NCBI RefSeq assembly: GCF_003515705.1
Contig: NZ_QWEH01000004.1
Span: 62,001-126,000 of the forward strand
DNA: 64,000 bases
Direction of reading: 5' to 3'
From: Oceanobacillus profundus
GTDB lineage: Bacteria > Bacillota > Bacilli > Bacillales > Amphibacillaceae
The notes beneath the pieces are model-generated. The model saw only the letters and a program-made list of their open reading frames with translations, did no database searches and was not told the DNA's origin. Positions 39,876 to 49,039 of this stretch are shown here, piece after piece (the first letter of the stretch is position 1; every line of letters starts with the position of its first letter). Both the position numbers and the translations under genes were made by a program.

Positions 39876-40182
39876 GTTTTGATCTGCGAACTAGTTACCG
39901 TGTTTATTGTCCAATACAACACGCAATATTCCGGCTAAATCCCCCTGCTAAAAATAAAACACATAAAATAAGCTAATTATACGGAAACTATTGTAAAATT
40001 TTGTTTACAAACCTTTATTCGTTATGTGTTTTCTATTAATAATGATAAGATAAATAAGAATGTAAATATTATGGTTGGCAGAAAAGAAAATATACAACTC
40101 TCTTTTCTCGCATAAATGCAACTAAGCTATCGTCCAAAAGTCAGGCGATACTAAGTTTACTAACAAAATGGGGGATGTTCAA
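39876..40182. other. AT-rich leader of phoPR
   Basis: About 300 bp with no gene. I looked for direct TTAACA-type PhoP boxes before phoP and found no convincing set of repeats. Confidence 0.45.
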
Positions 40183-40875
40183 ATGAGTCAGAAGGTATTA
40201 ATTGTAGATGACGAAAAACCAATAGTAACGCTACTGGATTATAATATAAAAAATGCTGGTTTTCAGACGGATGTTGCCTATGATGGAAAGGAAGCAGTTA
40301 TTAAATGTGAAACAAATGAATACGACCTAATCGTATTGGATTTAATGCTTCCGGAAATGGATGGAATGGCAGTATGTAAGCATCTAAGAATGAATAAAAT
40401 CGAAACACCAATTTTAATGCTAACAGCAAAGGATGAAGAATTTGATAAAGTTCTAGGCCTGGAATTAGGAGCCGACGATTACTTAACAAAGCCATTTAGC
40501 CCAAAAGAAGTTGTCGCACGGATTAAAGCTATTTTAAGAAGAAGTACGAGAAATGATAAACCAAATTTTAGTTCACTGAAAATTGGTGAGTTGACAATTT
40601 ATCCGGAACGCTATGAAGCAGAAATGAACTCAAATGTTATTACCTTTACAAGAAAAGAGTTTGAGTTATTGTTCCATCTTGCTAAAAACAAAGGAAAAGT
40701 TATCTCCAGAGACCAGCTGTTAAGCAGTGTTTGGGACTATGATTTCGTTGGTGATACAAGAATAGTCGATGTACATATTAGCCACCTAAGGGATAAAATA
40801 GAACCTAATACAAAAAAACCTGTATATATAAAAACCGTAAGAGGGCTTGGATATAAATTGGAGGATCCTACTTGA
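40183..40875 (+). CDS. phoP: phosphate-response regulator PhoP
   Basis: A 230-aa OmpR-family response regulator. The receiver domain (1-118) has the acidic pair DDE, phospho-acceptor Asp in LIVLDLMLPEMDG, Thr in ILMLTAKDE and Lys in YLTKPFSP. The winged-helix DNA-binding domain (about 130-228) ends RLRDKIEPN-type VHISHLRDKIEPNTKKPVYIKTVRGLGYKL. The ATG at 40183 lies 6 nt after GGGGGAT; an earlier ATG (40168) overlaps that Shine-Dalgarno. Its stop overlaps the phoR start (TGATG). Confidence 0.93.
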   Translation: MSQKVLIVDDEKPIVTLLDYNIKNAGFQTDVAYDGKEAVIKCETNEYDLIVLDLMLPEMDGMAVCKHLRMNKIETPILMLTAKDEEFDKVLGLELGADDYLTKPFSPKEVVARIKAILRRSTRNDKPNFSSLKIGELTIYPERYEAEMNSNVITFTRKEFELLFHLAKNKGKVISRDQLLSSVWDYDFVGDTRIVDVHISHLRDKIEPNTKKPVYIKTVRGLGYKLEDPT

Positions 40876-42239
40876 TGAAAGTATTATTTTCGGTACCTAT
40901 CCGGCCTTATATGTTTGCAGTTCTGTTAACTTATATTACGATGGGTGTTATCCTATTTCAAGCAGCAGATGAGCCGATTATTATAATCGCAGTTCTTTTC
41001 TTTGGATTTATCATCATACAGATTATTGTGTTCCTTTTATATACGAATTACGTCAAGCCAGTGCAAAAAGCCACATACACGATTGACGAATTTATTAAAG
41101 GCAATTTTAATGCTAGATTTCATAATTCATCCAATGAAGCGATAGAAGAACTGAGCTACAAGATCAATACTTTAGCAAGGAATATGAGCGCGATATCGAT
41201 GCAAGAACAGATGCAGTCGGAACAATTATCGACTTTAATTGATAGTATACAAAGTGGGCTTGTACTGATTGATGAAAAAGGATTTATCCATGTGGTAAAC
41301 CGAAAATTCATTACGATGTTTGGCAAAACTGAAAAGGAATATCGGGGACATCTTTATTATGAGGTACTTGAAAATGAAACGATTCATGAAACAGTTCAAA
41401 AAACGTTTTTATATGAACGAAATATCAAAGAAACTTTCACACAAACACATGGAGTAGATAAAAGCTATTTCGAAATTGTTGGAGCACCAATGTTTAATGA
41501 ACGCAATCTATTAAAAGGTGCTGTTTTAGTACTGCACGATATTACGGAATTAAAGAAAATGGAGAAGACTAGAAAAGATTTCGTTGCGAATGTATCACAT
41601 GAGCTGCGTACTCCAATTACCTCCATCAAAGGTTTTACCGAAACATTGTTGGATAGTGGTGAAAATAAGGATGAAACGACGAAAGAATTTCTTGGTATTA
41701 TTTACCATGAAAGTCATCGTCTTCAGTTGTTAATTGAAGACTTATTATCCTTATCAAGGTTAGAGAAAGATGGATTTCGACTCGTTCTTCATACTTTTAA
41801 GGCAAAAGATCTAATTGAAGAAGTAATTCCAGCATTAAAGCATAAAGCCATGGAAAAAAAATTGCAGCTTTTGATAAATGTTGATGAAGAAACTGAAATG
41901 AAGGCTGATAAGGAACGAATTAAACAAGTTATTGTTAATTTATTAGATAATGCTATTCACTATACACCAGAAAATGGAAAGGTTGAGCTTAGTCTAGATT
42001 CAACAGCTGATTTTATTCATATTAAAATCGCTGATACTGGAATTGGTATTGACGAAAAATCAATCCCACGGATTTTTGAAAGGTTTTATCGTATTGATAA
42101 GGCACGTAGCAGAAATACAGGGGGAACTGGCTTAGGGTTAGCGATTGTAAAACATATTGTTGAAGTGCATGATGGTAAGATAGAAGTTGAAAGTGAAGTA
42201 AATCAAGGAACAATAATTCATGTGTATTTACCGAAATAA
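40875..42239 (+). CDS. phoR: histidine kinase PhoR lacking the extracytoplasmic sensor
   Basis: The 454-aa kinase partner of PhoP. Two adjacent membrane helices (about 10-27 and 34-55) are joined by only about six residues, so the large extracytoplasmic domain of B. subtilis PhoR (579 aa) is absent. Then follow HAMP (about 55-108), PAS (about 118-225), HisKA with VANVSHELRTPITSIKGF and the HATPase domain (N box NLLDNAIHYTPENG, G1 IADTGIGIDEKS, GGTGLGLAIV). All kinase motifs are intact. The start is coupled to phoP by TGATG. Confidence 0.9.
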   Translation: MKVLFSVPIRPYMFAVLLTYITMGVILFQAADEPIIIIAVLFFGFIIIQIIVFLLYTNYVKPVQKATYTIDEFIKGNFNARFHNSSNEAIEELSYKINTLARNMSAISMQEQMQSEQLSTLIDSIQSGLVLIDEKGFIHVVNRKFITMFGKTEKEYRGHLYYEVLENETIHETVQKTFLYERNIKETFTQTHGVDKSYFEIVGAPMFNERNLLKGAVLVLHDITELKKMEKTRKDFVANVSHELRTPITSIKGFTETLLDSGENKDETTKEFLGIIYHESHRLQLLIEDLLSLSRLEKDGFRLVLHTFKAKDLIEEVIPALKHKAMEKKLQLLINVDEETEMKADKERIKQVIVNLLDNAIHYTPENGKVELSLDSTADFIHIKIADTGIGIDEKSIPRIFERFYRIDKARSRNTGGTGLGLAIVKHIVEVHDGKIEVESEVNQGTIIHVYLPK

Positions 42240-42270
42240 ACATCCTCATGTCATTGAGGGTGTTTTTTCG
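42240..42270 (+). terminator. terminator after phoPR
   Basis: ACATCCTCA pairs with TGAGGGTGT, followed by TTTTTT. Confidence 0.85.
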
Positions 42271-42436
42271 TAGAGCAAGGAATCACAGTAATACAGATGA
42301 TCAGTACTAACTTATTTATGACTAACGACTTAATTTTTTCCTTTCTTTATTTACAATGATAAAATGAAAACAGAGAGTTATATATCACACAATAACGCAA
42401 TGTAAAATCCCATTTATAAGCGTGTGGAAATTAAAA

Positions 42437-42499
42437 AAAGTGAAGACGGGAGAGGAAGGAACCTCCCCACTAAATGAAGATTCACTTTATTTGGAGGTT
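42437..42499 (+). promoter_or_regulatory. polA leader with possible Shine-Dalgarno switch
   Basis: AACCTCC (42460-42466) is the exact complement of the Shine-Dalgarno GGAGGTT (42493-42499). It can alternatively pair with GGGAGAGG just upstream (42448-42455). An outer stem AAAGTGAA/TTCACTTT (42438-42445, 42481-42488) frames the region. The arrangement resembles a translational switch; this is a prediction from base pairing only. Confidence 0.45.
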
Positions 42500-42502
42500 A
42501 TC

Positions 42503-45145
42503 ATGACAAAAAAATTAGTATTAATTGATGGCAACAGTATTATTTATCGGGCATTTTTCGCATTGCCTCTTTTAAACAATGATAAGGGTGTTTATACGAA
42601 TGCAGTTTATGGATTTACAACAATGCTGTTGCGCATTTTAGAAGAAGAAAAGCCGACACACTTACTTGTAGCCTTTGACGCAGGGAAAACGACATTCCGC
42701 CATACTACGTACAAAGAATATAAAGGCGGTCGTCAGAAAACGCCACCAGAGTTATCGGAGCAGTTTCCAGTCTTAAAGGAATTACTCGACGCATTTCAAA
42801 TTAAGCATTATCAGCTCGAGCAATATGAAGCGGATGATATTATTGGTACGTTATCAAATCAAGGAAATGAGGAAGGGTTTGAAGTAACGGTTATTTCTGG
42901 GGATAAGGATATGCTGCAGCTTGTTTCGGATCATGTTTCCGTATATGTAACGAAAAAAGGGATTAGCGATATAGAGAAGTACACTCCAAGCTATATGCTA
43001 GAAAAAATGGAGGTTACGCCAGAGCAGATTATTGATCTGAAGTCGCTTATGGGTGACAGCTCTGACAATATTCCAGGAGTACCGGGCGTTGGGCAAAAGA
43101 CCGCAACGAAGCTAATCAAGCAATACGGTACATTAGAAGCAGTTTATGAACATTTGAATGATGTAAGTGGTAAGAAATTAAAAGAAAACCTTACAAATCA
43201 TCAAGAGGATGCATATATGAGTAAAGAGCTTGTCACAATTAATCGCAATTCGCCGATTGAAATAGGAGTTCATGATATTTCCTATGATGGCTTTGACCAG
43301 TCTGCTGTTCGTACTGTGTTTAAAGAGCTTGGATTTCAGTCATTGTTAAATCGGGTTTCTGATGATGAGGTAGAAGCTGGTGAGGAACTGCAATCAGAAA
43401 TGAATGAGATTACGTATACTGTTGCCGATGAAATAACGGAGTCTATCTTAGCCAATGAAACGTCATTTGTAGTGGAAATGCTTCATGACAATTACCATCA
43501 GGCAGAAATTATTGGATTTGGAATGGTGAATGAACATGGCGCTTATTTTATTCGGACAGAGGTTGCATTGGCATCCGATTTGTTCAAGCAATGGGCAGAG
43601 GACAGTACTAAAAAGAAAATTGTTTTTGATGCAAAGAAAACAATGGTTGCTTTACTGAGAAATAATATTCATATTCAGGGAATAACATATGACATGCTGC
43701 TTGCCTCTTATTTGCTCAACCCAGCCGAAAATAATCATGATATTCCAGCAATCGGTAATCGAATGGGAAAAACAGATGTTTTATTTGATGAGGAAGTATA
43801 CGGAAAAGGCGCGAAGCTAAAAGTACCTGAAGTGCCTGTACTTTCCGAACATGTTGTCAGAAAAACGATGACGATGCATGTGATAAAGGATGAAATGATT
43901 AAGGAATTGAAAGAAAACGAGCAATACGAGCTGTTAAAAGAATTGGAAATGCCGCTTGCCATTATTCTTGCAGAAATGGAACATGTTGGTGTCCAGGTGG
44001 ATATTAGTCGCTTAGAGGAAATGGGCGTCGATTTAAAGGAAAGACTGCAAACATTAGAGAATGAAATACATGAGCTTGCTGGTGAGAATTTTAATTTGAA
44101 CTCTCCAAAGCAGCTTGGACCTATTTTGTTTGAAAAATTACAGCTTCCAGTGATTAAGAAAACGAAAACTGGCTATTCTACTGCTGCCGATGTATTAGAA
44201 CAGCTGCAAAACGAGCACGAAATTATTCCAAAACTGCTTCTATATCGCCAGCTCGGAAAGCTTCAATCAACCTACATTGAAGGACTATTAAAAGTAGTTA
44301 GAAAAGATACGAATAAAATTCATACACGTTATAACCAAGCATTAACACAAACAGGAAGACTTAGCTCCGTTGATCCGAATTTACAAAATATCCCGATTCG
44401 ACTAGAGGAAGGGCGGAAAATAAGACAGGCTTTTGTTCCTTCAAAGGAAGGCTGGATTATGTTTGCTGCTGATTATTCGCAAATAGAACTAAGAGTACTT
44501 GCACATATTGCAAATGATGAAAAGCTAGTGAAAGCTTTCCAAGAGGATGTCGATATTCATACACAGACAGCAATGGATGTGTTTCATGTAGAGATGGATG
44601 AAGTGACATCGAATATGCGAAGACAAGCAAAAGCAGTTAACTTCGGTATCGTATATGGAATTAGCGATTATGGACTATCGCAAAACCTTGGAATCTCGAG
44701 AAAGGAAGCGAAGCAGTTTATTGATCGTTATTTTGAAAGTTATCCGGGCGTGAAGCAATATATGGAAGAAATCGTCCAAGAAGCAAAGCATAAAGGCTAT
44801 GTGACAACCTTAATGAAAAGAAGAAGATATCTGCCTGAAATTACGAGCCGCAACTTTAATCTAAGAAGTTTTGCAGAACGTACAGCTATGAATACACCGA
44901 TTCAAGGAAGTGCAGCAGATATTATTAAAAAAGCAATGATCGATTTAGATGGTAAATTAAAGGAAGAAAAGCTGCAAGCAAAAATACTATTACAGGTGCA
45001 TGATGAATTAATTTTAGAAGCACCGAAGGAAGAAATAGAAAAATTGAAAGAAATCGTACCAGAAATGATGGAACAGACTGTTTCATTAAATGTTCCATTA
45101 AAAGTGGACTATGAATATGGAGCAAACTGGTTCGATGCAAAATAA
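42503..45145 (+). CDS. polA: DNA polymerase I
   Basis: The 880-aa repair and Okazaki-fragment polymerase. The 5'-3' exonuclease domain (1 to about 300) has LVLIDGNSIIYRAFFAL, QYEADDIIGTL, SGDKDMLQL and SLMGDSSDNIPGVPGVG. The middle domain is a 3'-5' exonuclease relic: where E. coli has DxE this one reads VVEML, so proofreading is lost, as in other bacilli. Polymerase motifs: DYSQIELRVLAHIA (A), RRQAKAVNFGIVYGIS (B) and QVHDELILE (C). The ATG at 42503 follows TTGGAGGT; the frame upstream (from 42422) is leader. Confidence 0.95.
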   Translation: MTKKLVLIDGNSIIYRAFFALPLLNNDKGVYTNAVYGFTTMLLRILEEEKPTHLLVAFDAGKTTFRHTTYKEYKGGRQKTPPELSEQFPVLKELLDAFQIKHYQLEQYEADDIIGTLSNQGNEEGFEVTVISGDKDMLQLVSDHVSVYVTKKGISDIEKYTPSYMLEKMEVTPEQIIDLKSLMGDSSDNIPGVPGVGQKTATKLIKQYGTLEAVYEHLNDVSGKKLKENLTNHQEDAYMSKELVTINRNSPIEIGVHDISYDGFDQSAVRTVFKELGFQSLLNRVSDDEVEAGEELQSEMNEITYTVADEITESILANETSFVVEMLHDNYHQAEIIGFGMVNEHGAYFIRTEVALASDLFKQWAEDSTKKKIVFDAKKTMVALLRNNIHIQGITYDMLLASYLLNPAENNHDIPAIGNRMGKTDVLFDEEVYGKGAKLKVPEVPVLSEHVVRKTMTMHVIKDEMIKELKENEQYELLKELEMPLAIILAEMEHVGVQVDISRLEEMGVDLKERLQTLENEIHELAGENFNLNSPKQLGPILFEKLQLPVIKKTKTGYSTAADVLEQLQNEHEIIPKLLLYRQLGKLQSTYIEGLLKVVRKDTNKIHTRYNQALTQTGRLSSVDPNLQNIPIRLEEGRKIRQAFVPSKEGWIMFAADYSQIELRVLAHIANDEKLVKAFQEDVDIHTQTAMDVFHVEMDEVTSNMRRQAKAVNFGIVYGISDYGLSQNLGISRKEAKQFIDRYFESYPGVKQYMEEIVQEAKHKGYVTTLMKRRRYLPEITSRNFNLRSFAERTAMNTPIQGSAADIIKKAMIDLDGKLKEEKLQAKILLQVHDELILEAPKEEIEKLKEIVPEMMEQTVSLNVPLKVDYEYGANWFDAK

Positions 45146-45159
45146 GGAGAAACAGCGAG

Positions 45160-45987
45160 ATGCCAGAATTACCAGAAGTAGAAACAATAAAAAATACACT
45201 CAAACGATTTGTATTAGATAAAACGATTGACACGATAGATATACAATGGCCAAATATTATTAAAGAACCAAATGATACCGAGCATTTTAAAACCTTGCTG
45301 CAAGGACAAACGATTCGTGAGCTTTCAAGAAAAGGAAAGTTCTTAATGTTTTACTTTGATGATGTTGTACTTGTTTCCCATCTACGTATGGAAGGGAAAT
45401 ATAGTGTATACGATTCAAGTGAACCAATAAAAAAACATACCCATGTTACTTTCCGTTTTACGAATGGAGAAGAGCTCCGGTACAATGACGTACGGAAATT
45501 TGGTACGATGCATGTCTATCCTAGAGGAAAAGAGTTTTTGAATAAACCGTTGAATCAGCTCGGACCAGAACCGTTCGATGAAGCATTTTCATTGGATTAT
45601 TTCTATCAAAAGTTAAAAAAAACAGATCGCTATATTAAATCAACATTATTAGATCAAACCATTGTCACCGGGCTTGGTAATATATATGTGGATGAAACCT
45701 TATTCAGAGCCGGTGTCCACCCATTAAAAAGGGCAAGCAAGCTATCGAAGAAAGAAGTAAAAGCAATTCGCGAGCAAGCAATCAATACACTTGAAGAAGC
45801 TGTTCGAGCAGGCGGCACAACTATACGTTCCTATGTAAATGGTCAGGGCGATATGGGAATGTTCCAGCAAGAATTATACGTCTATGGACAGGAAAATAAA
45901 GCTTGTAAAAATTGCAGTAACACGATTACGAAAATGAAAATTGGTGGGCGAGGAACCCATATATGTACGTCATGTCAGAAGCTGTAA
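45160..45987 (+). CDS. mutM: formamidopyrimidine-DNA glycosylase
   Basis: A bifunctional glycosylase/AP lyase (275 aa) that removes 8-oxoguanine. The invariant PELPEVET N-terminus (Pro2 nucleophile, Glu3) is intact, Lys is present in SRKGKF, and a C-terminal four-Cys zinc finger (CKNC, then CTSC) is complete. It follows polA by 14 bp with an AAGGAGA Shine-Dalgarno, forming a repair/CoA operon polA-mutM-coaE. Confidence 0.96.
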   Translation: MPELPEVETIKNTLKRFVLDKTIDTIDIQWPNIIKEPNDTEHFKTLLQGQTIRELSRKGKFLMFYFDDVVLVSHLRMEGKYSVYDSSEPIKKHTHVTFRFTNGEELRYNDVRKFGTMHVYPRGKEFLNKPLNQLGPEPFDEAFSLDYFYQKLKKTDRYIKSTLLDQTIVTGLGNIYVDETLFRAGVHPLKRASKLSKKEVKAIREQAINTLEEAVRAGGTTIRSYVNGQGDMGMFQQELYVYGQENKACKNCSNTITKMKIGGRGTHICTSCQKL

Positions 45988-46000
45988 GAGGTGAAAAAAA

Positions 46001-46600
46001 GTGGCAATGGTTATTGGTCTAACAGGAAGTATTGCAACAGGAAAGAGCACTGTCTCACAAATGTTTAAAGACTTCGAGATACCAGTAGTCGATGCGGATA
46101 AAATTGCAAGAGAGGTCGTAAATCCCGGTGAAGAAGCATATGAGCGGGTTGTAAAAGTCTTTGGAGAATCAATTTTGCTTCCCAATCAGACGCTCGACCG
46201 AAAAGCACTAGGCTCGCTTATTTTTAAAGATGAAGCAAAGCGTAAGCTCCTTAATAGCATTATTCATCCAGCAATCCGTGAAAGAATCTTCGAGCGGAAA
46301 GATGCTCATATTAAAGCGGGAGAACAATGTGTCGTGCTTGATGTACCTTTATTATTTGAAGGGGACTATTCGAAAGTTGTTGATCGTACGATTGTTGTAG
46401 CTGTGGATGAAGCTGTTCAATTGGAAAGATTAATGAAACGTAACGAGCTCACAGAGGAAGAGGCGAGAGAGCGAATTAATTCCCAGCTTTCAATAAAAGA
46501 GAAGGCTAAGTTAGCCGATGCTGTCATTGATAACAATGGAACGATAGCACAATCTCGTGAGCAGTTGAAAAACCTTTTAAGTTTGTGGAACATACGTTAA
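46001..46600 (+). CDS. coaE: dephospho-CoA kinase
   Basis: The last step of CoA synthesis, ATP-dependent phosphorylation of dephospho-CoA. The 199-aa P-loop kinase has GLTGSIATGKSTV, the VVDADKIAREVV substrate motif and LDVPLLFEG. The GTG start at 46001 is 7 nt from AGAGGTG; an ATG two codons later is possible. It lies 13 bp after mutM. Confidence 0.94.
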   Translation: MAMVIGLTGSIATGKSTVSQMFKDFEIPVVDADKIAREVVNPGEEAYERVVKVFGESILLPNQTLDRKALGSLIFKDEAKRKLLNSIIHPAIRERIFERKDAHIKAGEQCVVLDVPLLFEGDYSKVVDRTIVVAVDEAVQLERLMKRNELTEEEARERINSQLSIKEKAKLADAVIDNNGTIAQSREQLKNLLSLWNIR

Positions 46601-46607
46601 CAGAGAA

Positions 46608-46640
46608 GCCCGGGAAATGGACAGCCATTTTCCGGGTTTT
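46608..46640 (+). terminator. terminator after polA-mutM-coaE
   Basis: CCCGGGAAATGG pairs with CCATTTTCCGGG (one mismatch) around ACAG, followed by TTTT. Confidence 0.85.
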
Positions 46641-46715
46641 AGTGTTCAAGACAATAGCATAAATGCAGAAATATATTTAAAAAACAGGGAAATTGTGCGA
46701 CACAATTGCGTTATA

Positions 46716-46760
46716 ATGTGATATACTATTTAATATAAAATAGATTAAAAGTATAACATA
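46716..46760. promoter_or_regulatory. two CcpN-type boxes in the gapB promoter
   Basis: TGTGATATACT (46716-46726, plus strand) and TATGTTATACT (46750-46760, minus strand) both match the CcpN consensus as I recall it (TRTGHYATAYW) at every position. They flank the likely gapB start region (TTGCGT at 46705 and TTTAAT at 46728 as possible -35 and -10). CcpN represses gapB on glucose in B. subtilis. Confidence 0.7.
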
Positions 46761-46781
46761 TATGGGAGGAATAAGTTTCTT

Positions 46782-47813
46782 ATGAACAAAACTCGTGTGG
46801 CCATAACAGGATTTGGTAGAATCGGGCGTATGGTATTTCGTCAAGCAATTGCAGATAATCAATTGGATGTAGTCGCTGTCAATGCAAGCTATCCTCCTGA
46901 GACACTCGCACATCTTATTAAGTATGACAGTATTCACGGAATTTTTGATGGGGAAGTCGAAGCGCTTCATGACGGGATTGAAGTAAACGGAAAAAAAGTA
47001 ACGCTTGTAAATTCTCGAGAACCAGAAAAGCTTCCATGGAAAGCTTTGGATATTGACGTCGTCATTGAAGCAACAGGAAAGTTCAAAACAAAGGAAAGTG
47101 CTGGACTGCACTTGAAAGCAGGAGCAAGAAAGGTTGTCATAACAGCGCCAGGAAAACAGGTGGATAAAACGATTGTAATTGGTGTAAATGAGGCAGCATA
47201 TATGCCTGACGAGGATGACATTATTTCCAATGCCTCTTGTACAACAAACTGTCTTGCACCAATTGTGAAAGTGTTAGACGACAAGTTTTCAATCGATAAT
47301 GGATTAATGACGACTGTACATGCTTTTACAGGAGATCAGAACAACTTGGATAACCCACATAAGGATCTGCGCCGTGCACGTGCATGCACACAATCGATAA
47401 TTCCAACAACTACAGGGGCAGCAAAAGCATTAAGCGAGGTGTTACCACATTTAAAGGGCAGATTACATGGTATGGCTTTACGTGTACCAACACCGAATGT
47501 ATCACTTGTTGATTTGGTTGTCGATGTGCATACTGCTGTTACGGCAGAGGAAGTAAATCAAGCTTTTAAAGAAGCTGCAGAAAACGAATTAAAAGGGATT
47601 GTTCACTATTCTGAGGACCCGCTTGTATCGATAGACTATACAACTACCGATTACTCAGCAATTGTTGATGGATTATCAACAATTGTTATGGGTGAGAATA
47701 AAATAAAAATAATTGCTTGGTATGATAATGAGTGGGGATATTCGAAAAGGGTACTTGACTTAACAAAATATGTTGGAAGCTATTTATATCAACGAGAAGT
47801 TAAAATTTCATAA
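46782..47813 (+). CDS. gapB: gluconeogenic glyceraldehyde-3-phosphate dehydrogenase GapB
   Basis: The 343-aa protein shows AITGFGRIGRMVFRQA and the catalytic Cys in SNASCTTNCLAP, with HAFTGDQ following. The position after NAD-binding beta-2 reads AVNASYPPE rather than the AVND of glycolytic GapA, consistent with the NADP-preferring GapB that works toward glucose. Location after coaE matches B. subtilis, although no speD follows here. Two CcpN-type operators upstream support the assignment. Confidence 0.92.
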   Translation: MNKTRVAITGFGRIGRMVFRQAIADNQLDVVAVNASYPPETLAHLIKYDSIHGIFDGEVEALHDGIEVNGKKVTLVNSREPEKLPWKALDIDVVIEATGKFKTKESAGLHLKAGARKVVITAPGKQVDKTIVIGVNEAAYMPDEDDIISNASCTTNCLAPIVKVLDDKFSIDNGLMTTVHAFTGDQNNLDNPHKDLRRARACTQSIIPTTTGAAKALSEVLPHLKGRLHGMALRVPTPNVSLVDLVVDVHTAVTAEEVNQAFKEAAENELKGIVHYSEDPLVSIDYTTTDYSAIVDGLSTIVMGENKIKIIAWYDNEWGYSKRVLDLTKYVGSYLYQREVKIS

Positions 47814-47824
47814 AAAATGTTAAC

Positions 47825-47857
47825 ACCCGCTTCTCAAGTTGAAGCGGGTTTTTTTAG
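47825..47857 (+). terminator. terminator after gapB
   Basis: A 9-bp perfect stem ACCCGCTTC/GAAGCGGGT (47825-47833, 47841-47849) followed by T7. Confidence 0.92.
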
Positions 47858-48104
47858 GTTGAAATCATAAGCTAGGACTTGATTGTAAAGTTTCATCGTG
47901 TAAAATAAAATTTTACTAGATGTTATTTATGAGAAAATCGATTTATATACAATCTTTTATTTTCATAGCTTTAAAAAAATATCGTTAATGACTTTCTTTC
48001 CATACGCTTTTTGAGTTCAACTAGTGGAATTATATAAAACATGTTAAAATAGAATGTACTACAAACACGTTCAAATAGAAAACTTACAGGTTGGGGTGCG
48101 AAAA

Positions 48105-48503
48105 ATGTCGATTGGCAATACGTTGAAAAAGTATTTTAGTAATCATGCGGAAACAGCTGAGGCTCATTTTGATCCAGCTTTACGAACGCATTATTATAAG
48201 ACAACGAAGGAAAAAGCACTTGCGATATTAGAGAACTATTTCGGTAATCATGGAACATATGAAGTAAATGCAATTTCTCAGGAACACGGGGAAATAAGTG
48301 TAAACCGCACGAAGGGAAAAAAGGTATTTATTGTGGCAACTGTGATTATGGTAAGACCATTTCATACAGCAATTGATTTTTCAGTTACGACTGAATCGAT
48401 TATGCCATTTGATTTAGGATATAGTACGAAAGTAATTGCACAGCTATATGAAAAGGTGAATACGGAATTGCCCTTAATCGACGATAAGTATCGAAGAGCG
48501 TGA
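48105..48503 (+). CDS. conserved cytosolic protein upstream of nrdR
   Basis: A 132-aa soluble protein with no membrane segment, starting MSIGNTLKKYFSNHAETAEA. The ATG at 48105 follows TTGGGGTG; the frame runs upstream to 48054 without a better start. Proteins of this type are conserved next to nrdR-dnaB-dnaI in Bacillaceae, but I know no function. It ends 28 bp before nrdR and probably shares its transcript. Confidence 0.75.
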   Translation: MSIGNTLKKYFSNHAETAEAHFDPALRTHYYKTTKEKALAILENYFGNHGTYEVNAISQEHGEISVNRTKGKKVFIVATVIMVRPFHTAIDFSVTTESIMPFDLGYSTKVIAQLYEKVNTELPLIDDKYRRA

Positions 48504-48531
48504 ATGAACGGACGAATGGGGTTGAACGAAA

Positions 48532-48999
48532 ATGCGATGTTCGAATTGCCAAAATAAGAATACAAAGGTTTTAGATTCCCGACCAATTGAAGAGGGAAGA
48601 TCCATTAGAAGACGCAGAGAATGTGAGAAATGTGGTTTTCGCTTTACTACATTTGAACGGGTCGAAGAACTTCCACTAATTGTCGTCAAAAAAGATGGAG
48701 CAAGACAGGAATTTTCCCGTGAAAAGCTAACACGAGGTCTTATTAGAGCATGTGAGAAACGACCAGTGCCATTAGAAACAATGGAGGCCTTGGCTTTAGA
48801 TGTAGAAAGAGAGATGCGTAATTCAGGCATGTCCGAAGTATCCAGTCATGAAATTGGTGAACTAGTAATGGAGAGATTAGCTAAGGTTGATGAAGTTTCC
48901 TATGTTCGGTTTGCTTCGGTATATAGGCAATTTAAGGACATTACCGTCTTTTTAGATGAATTAAAGGATATTATTAATACGGATAAAAACAAGGGTTAG
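48532..48999 (+). CDS. nrdR: transcriptional repressor NrdR
   Basis: A 155-aa repressor of ribonucleotide reductase genes. It has an N-terminal zinc ribbon with Cys3, Cys6, Cys31 and Cys34 and basic RRRREC DNA-contact residues, then an ATP-cone (about 48-135) starting [18 protein letters not shown], which senses ATP/dATP. The start is ATG. Followed by dnaB after 40 bp. Confidence 0.96.
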   Translation: MRCSNCQNKNTKVLDSRPIEEGRSIRRRRECEKCGFRFTTFERVEELPLIVVKKDGARQEFSREKLTRGLIRACEKRPVPLETMEALALDVEREMRNSGMSEVSSHEIGELVMERLAKVDEVSYVRFASVYRQFKDITVFLDELKDIINTDKNKG

Positions 49000-49039
49000 C
49001 TATAAGTTACTTATTTGTGAGTATAGAGGTGTGTGAAAC

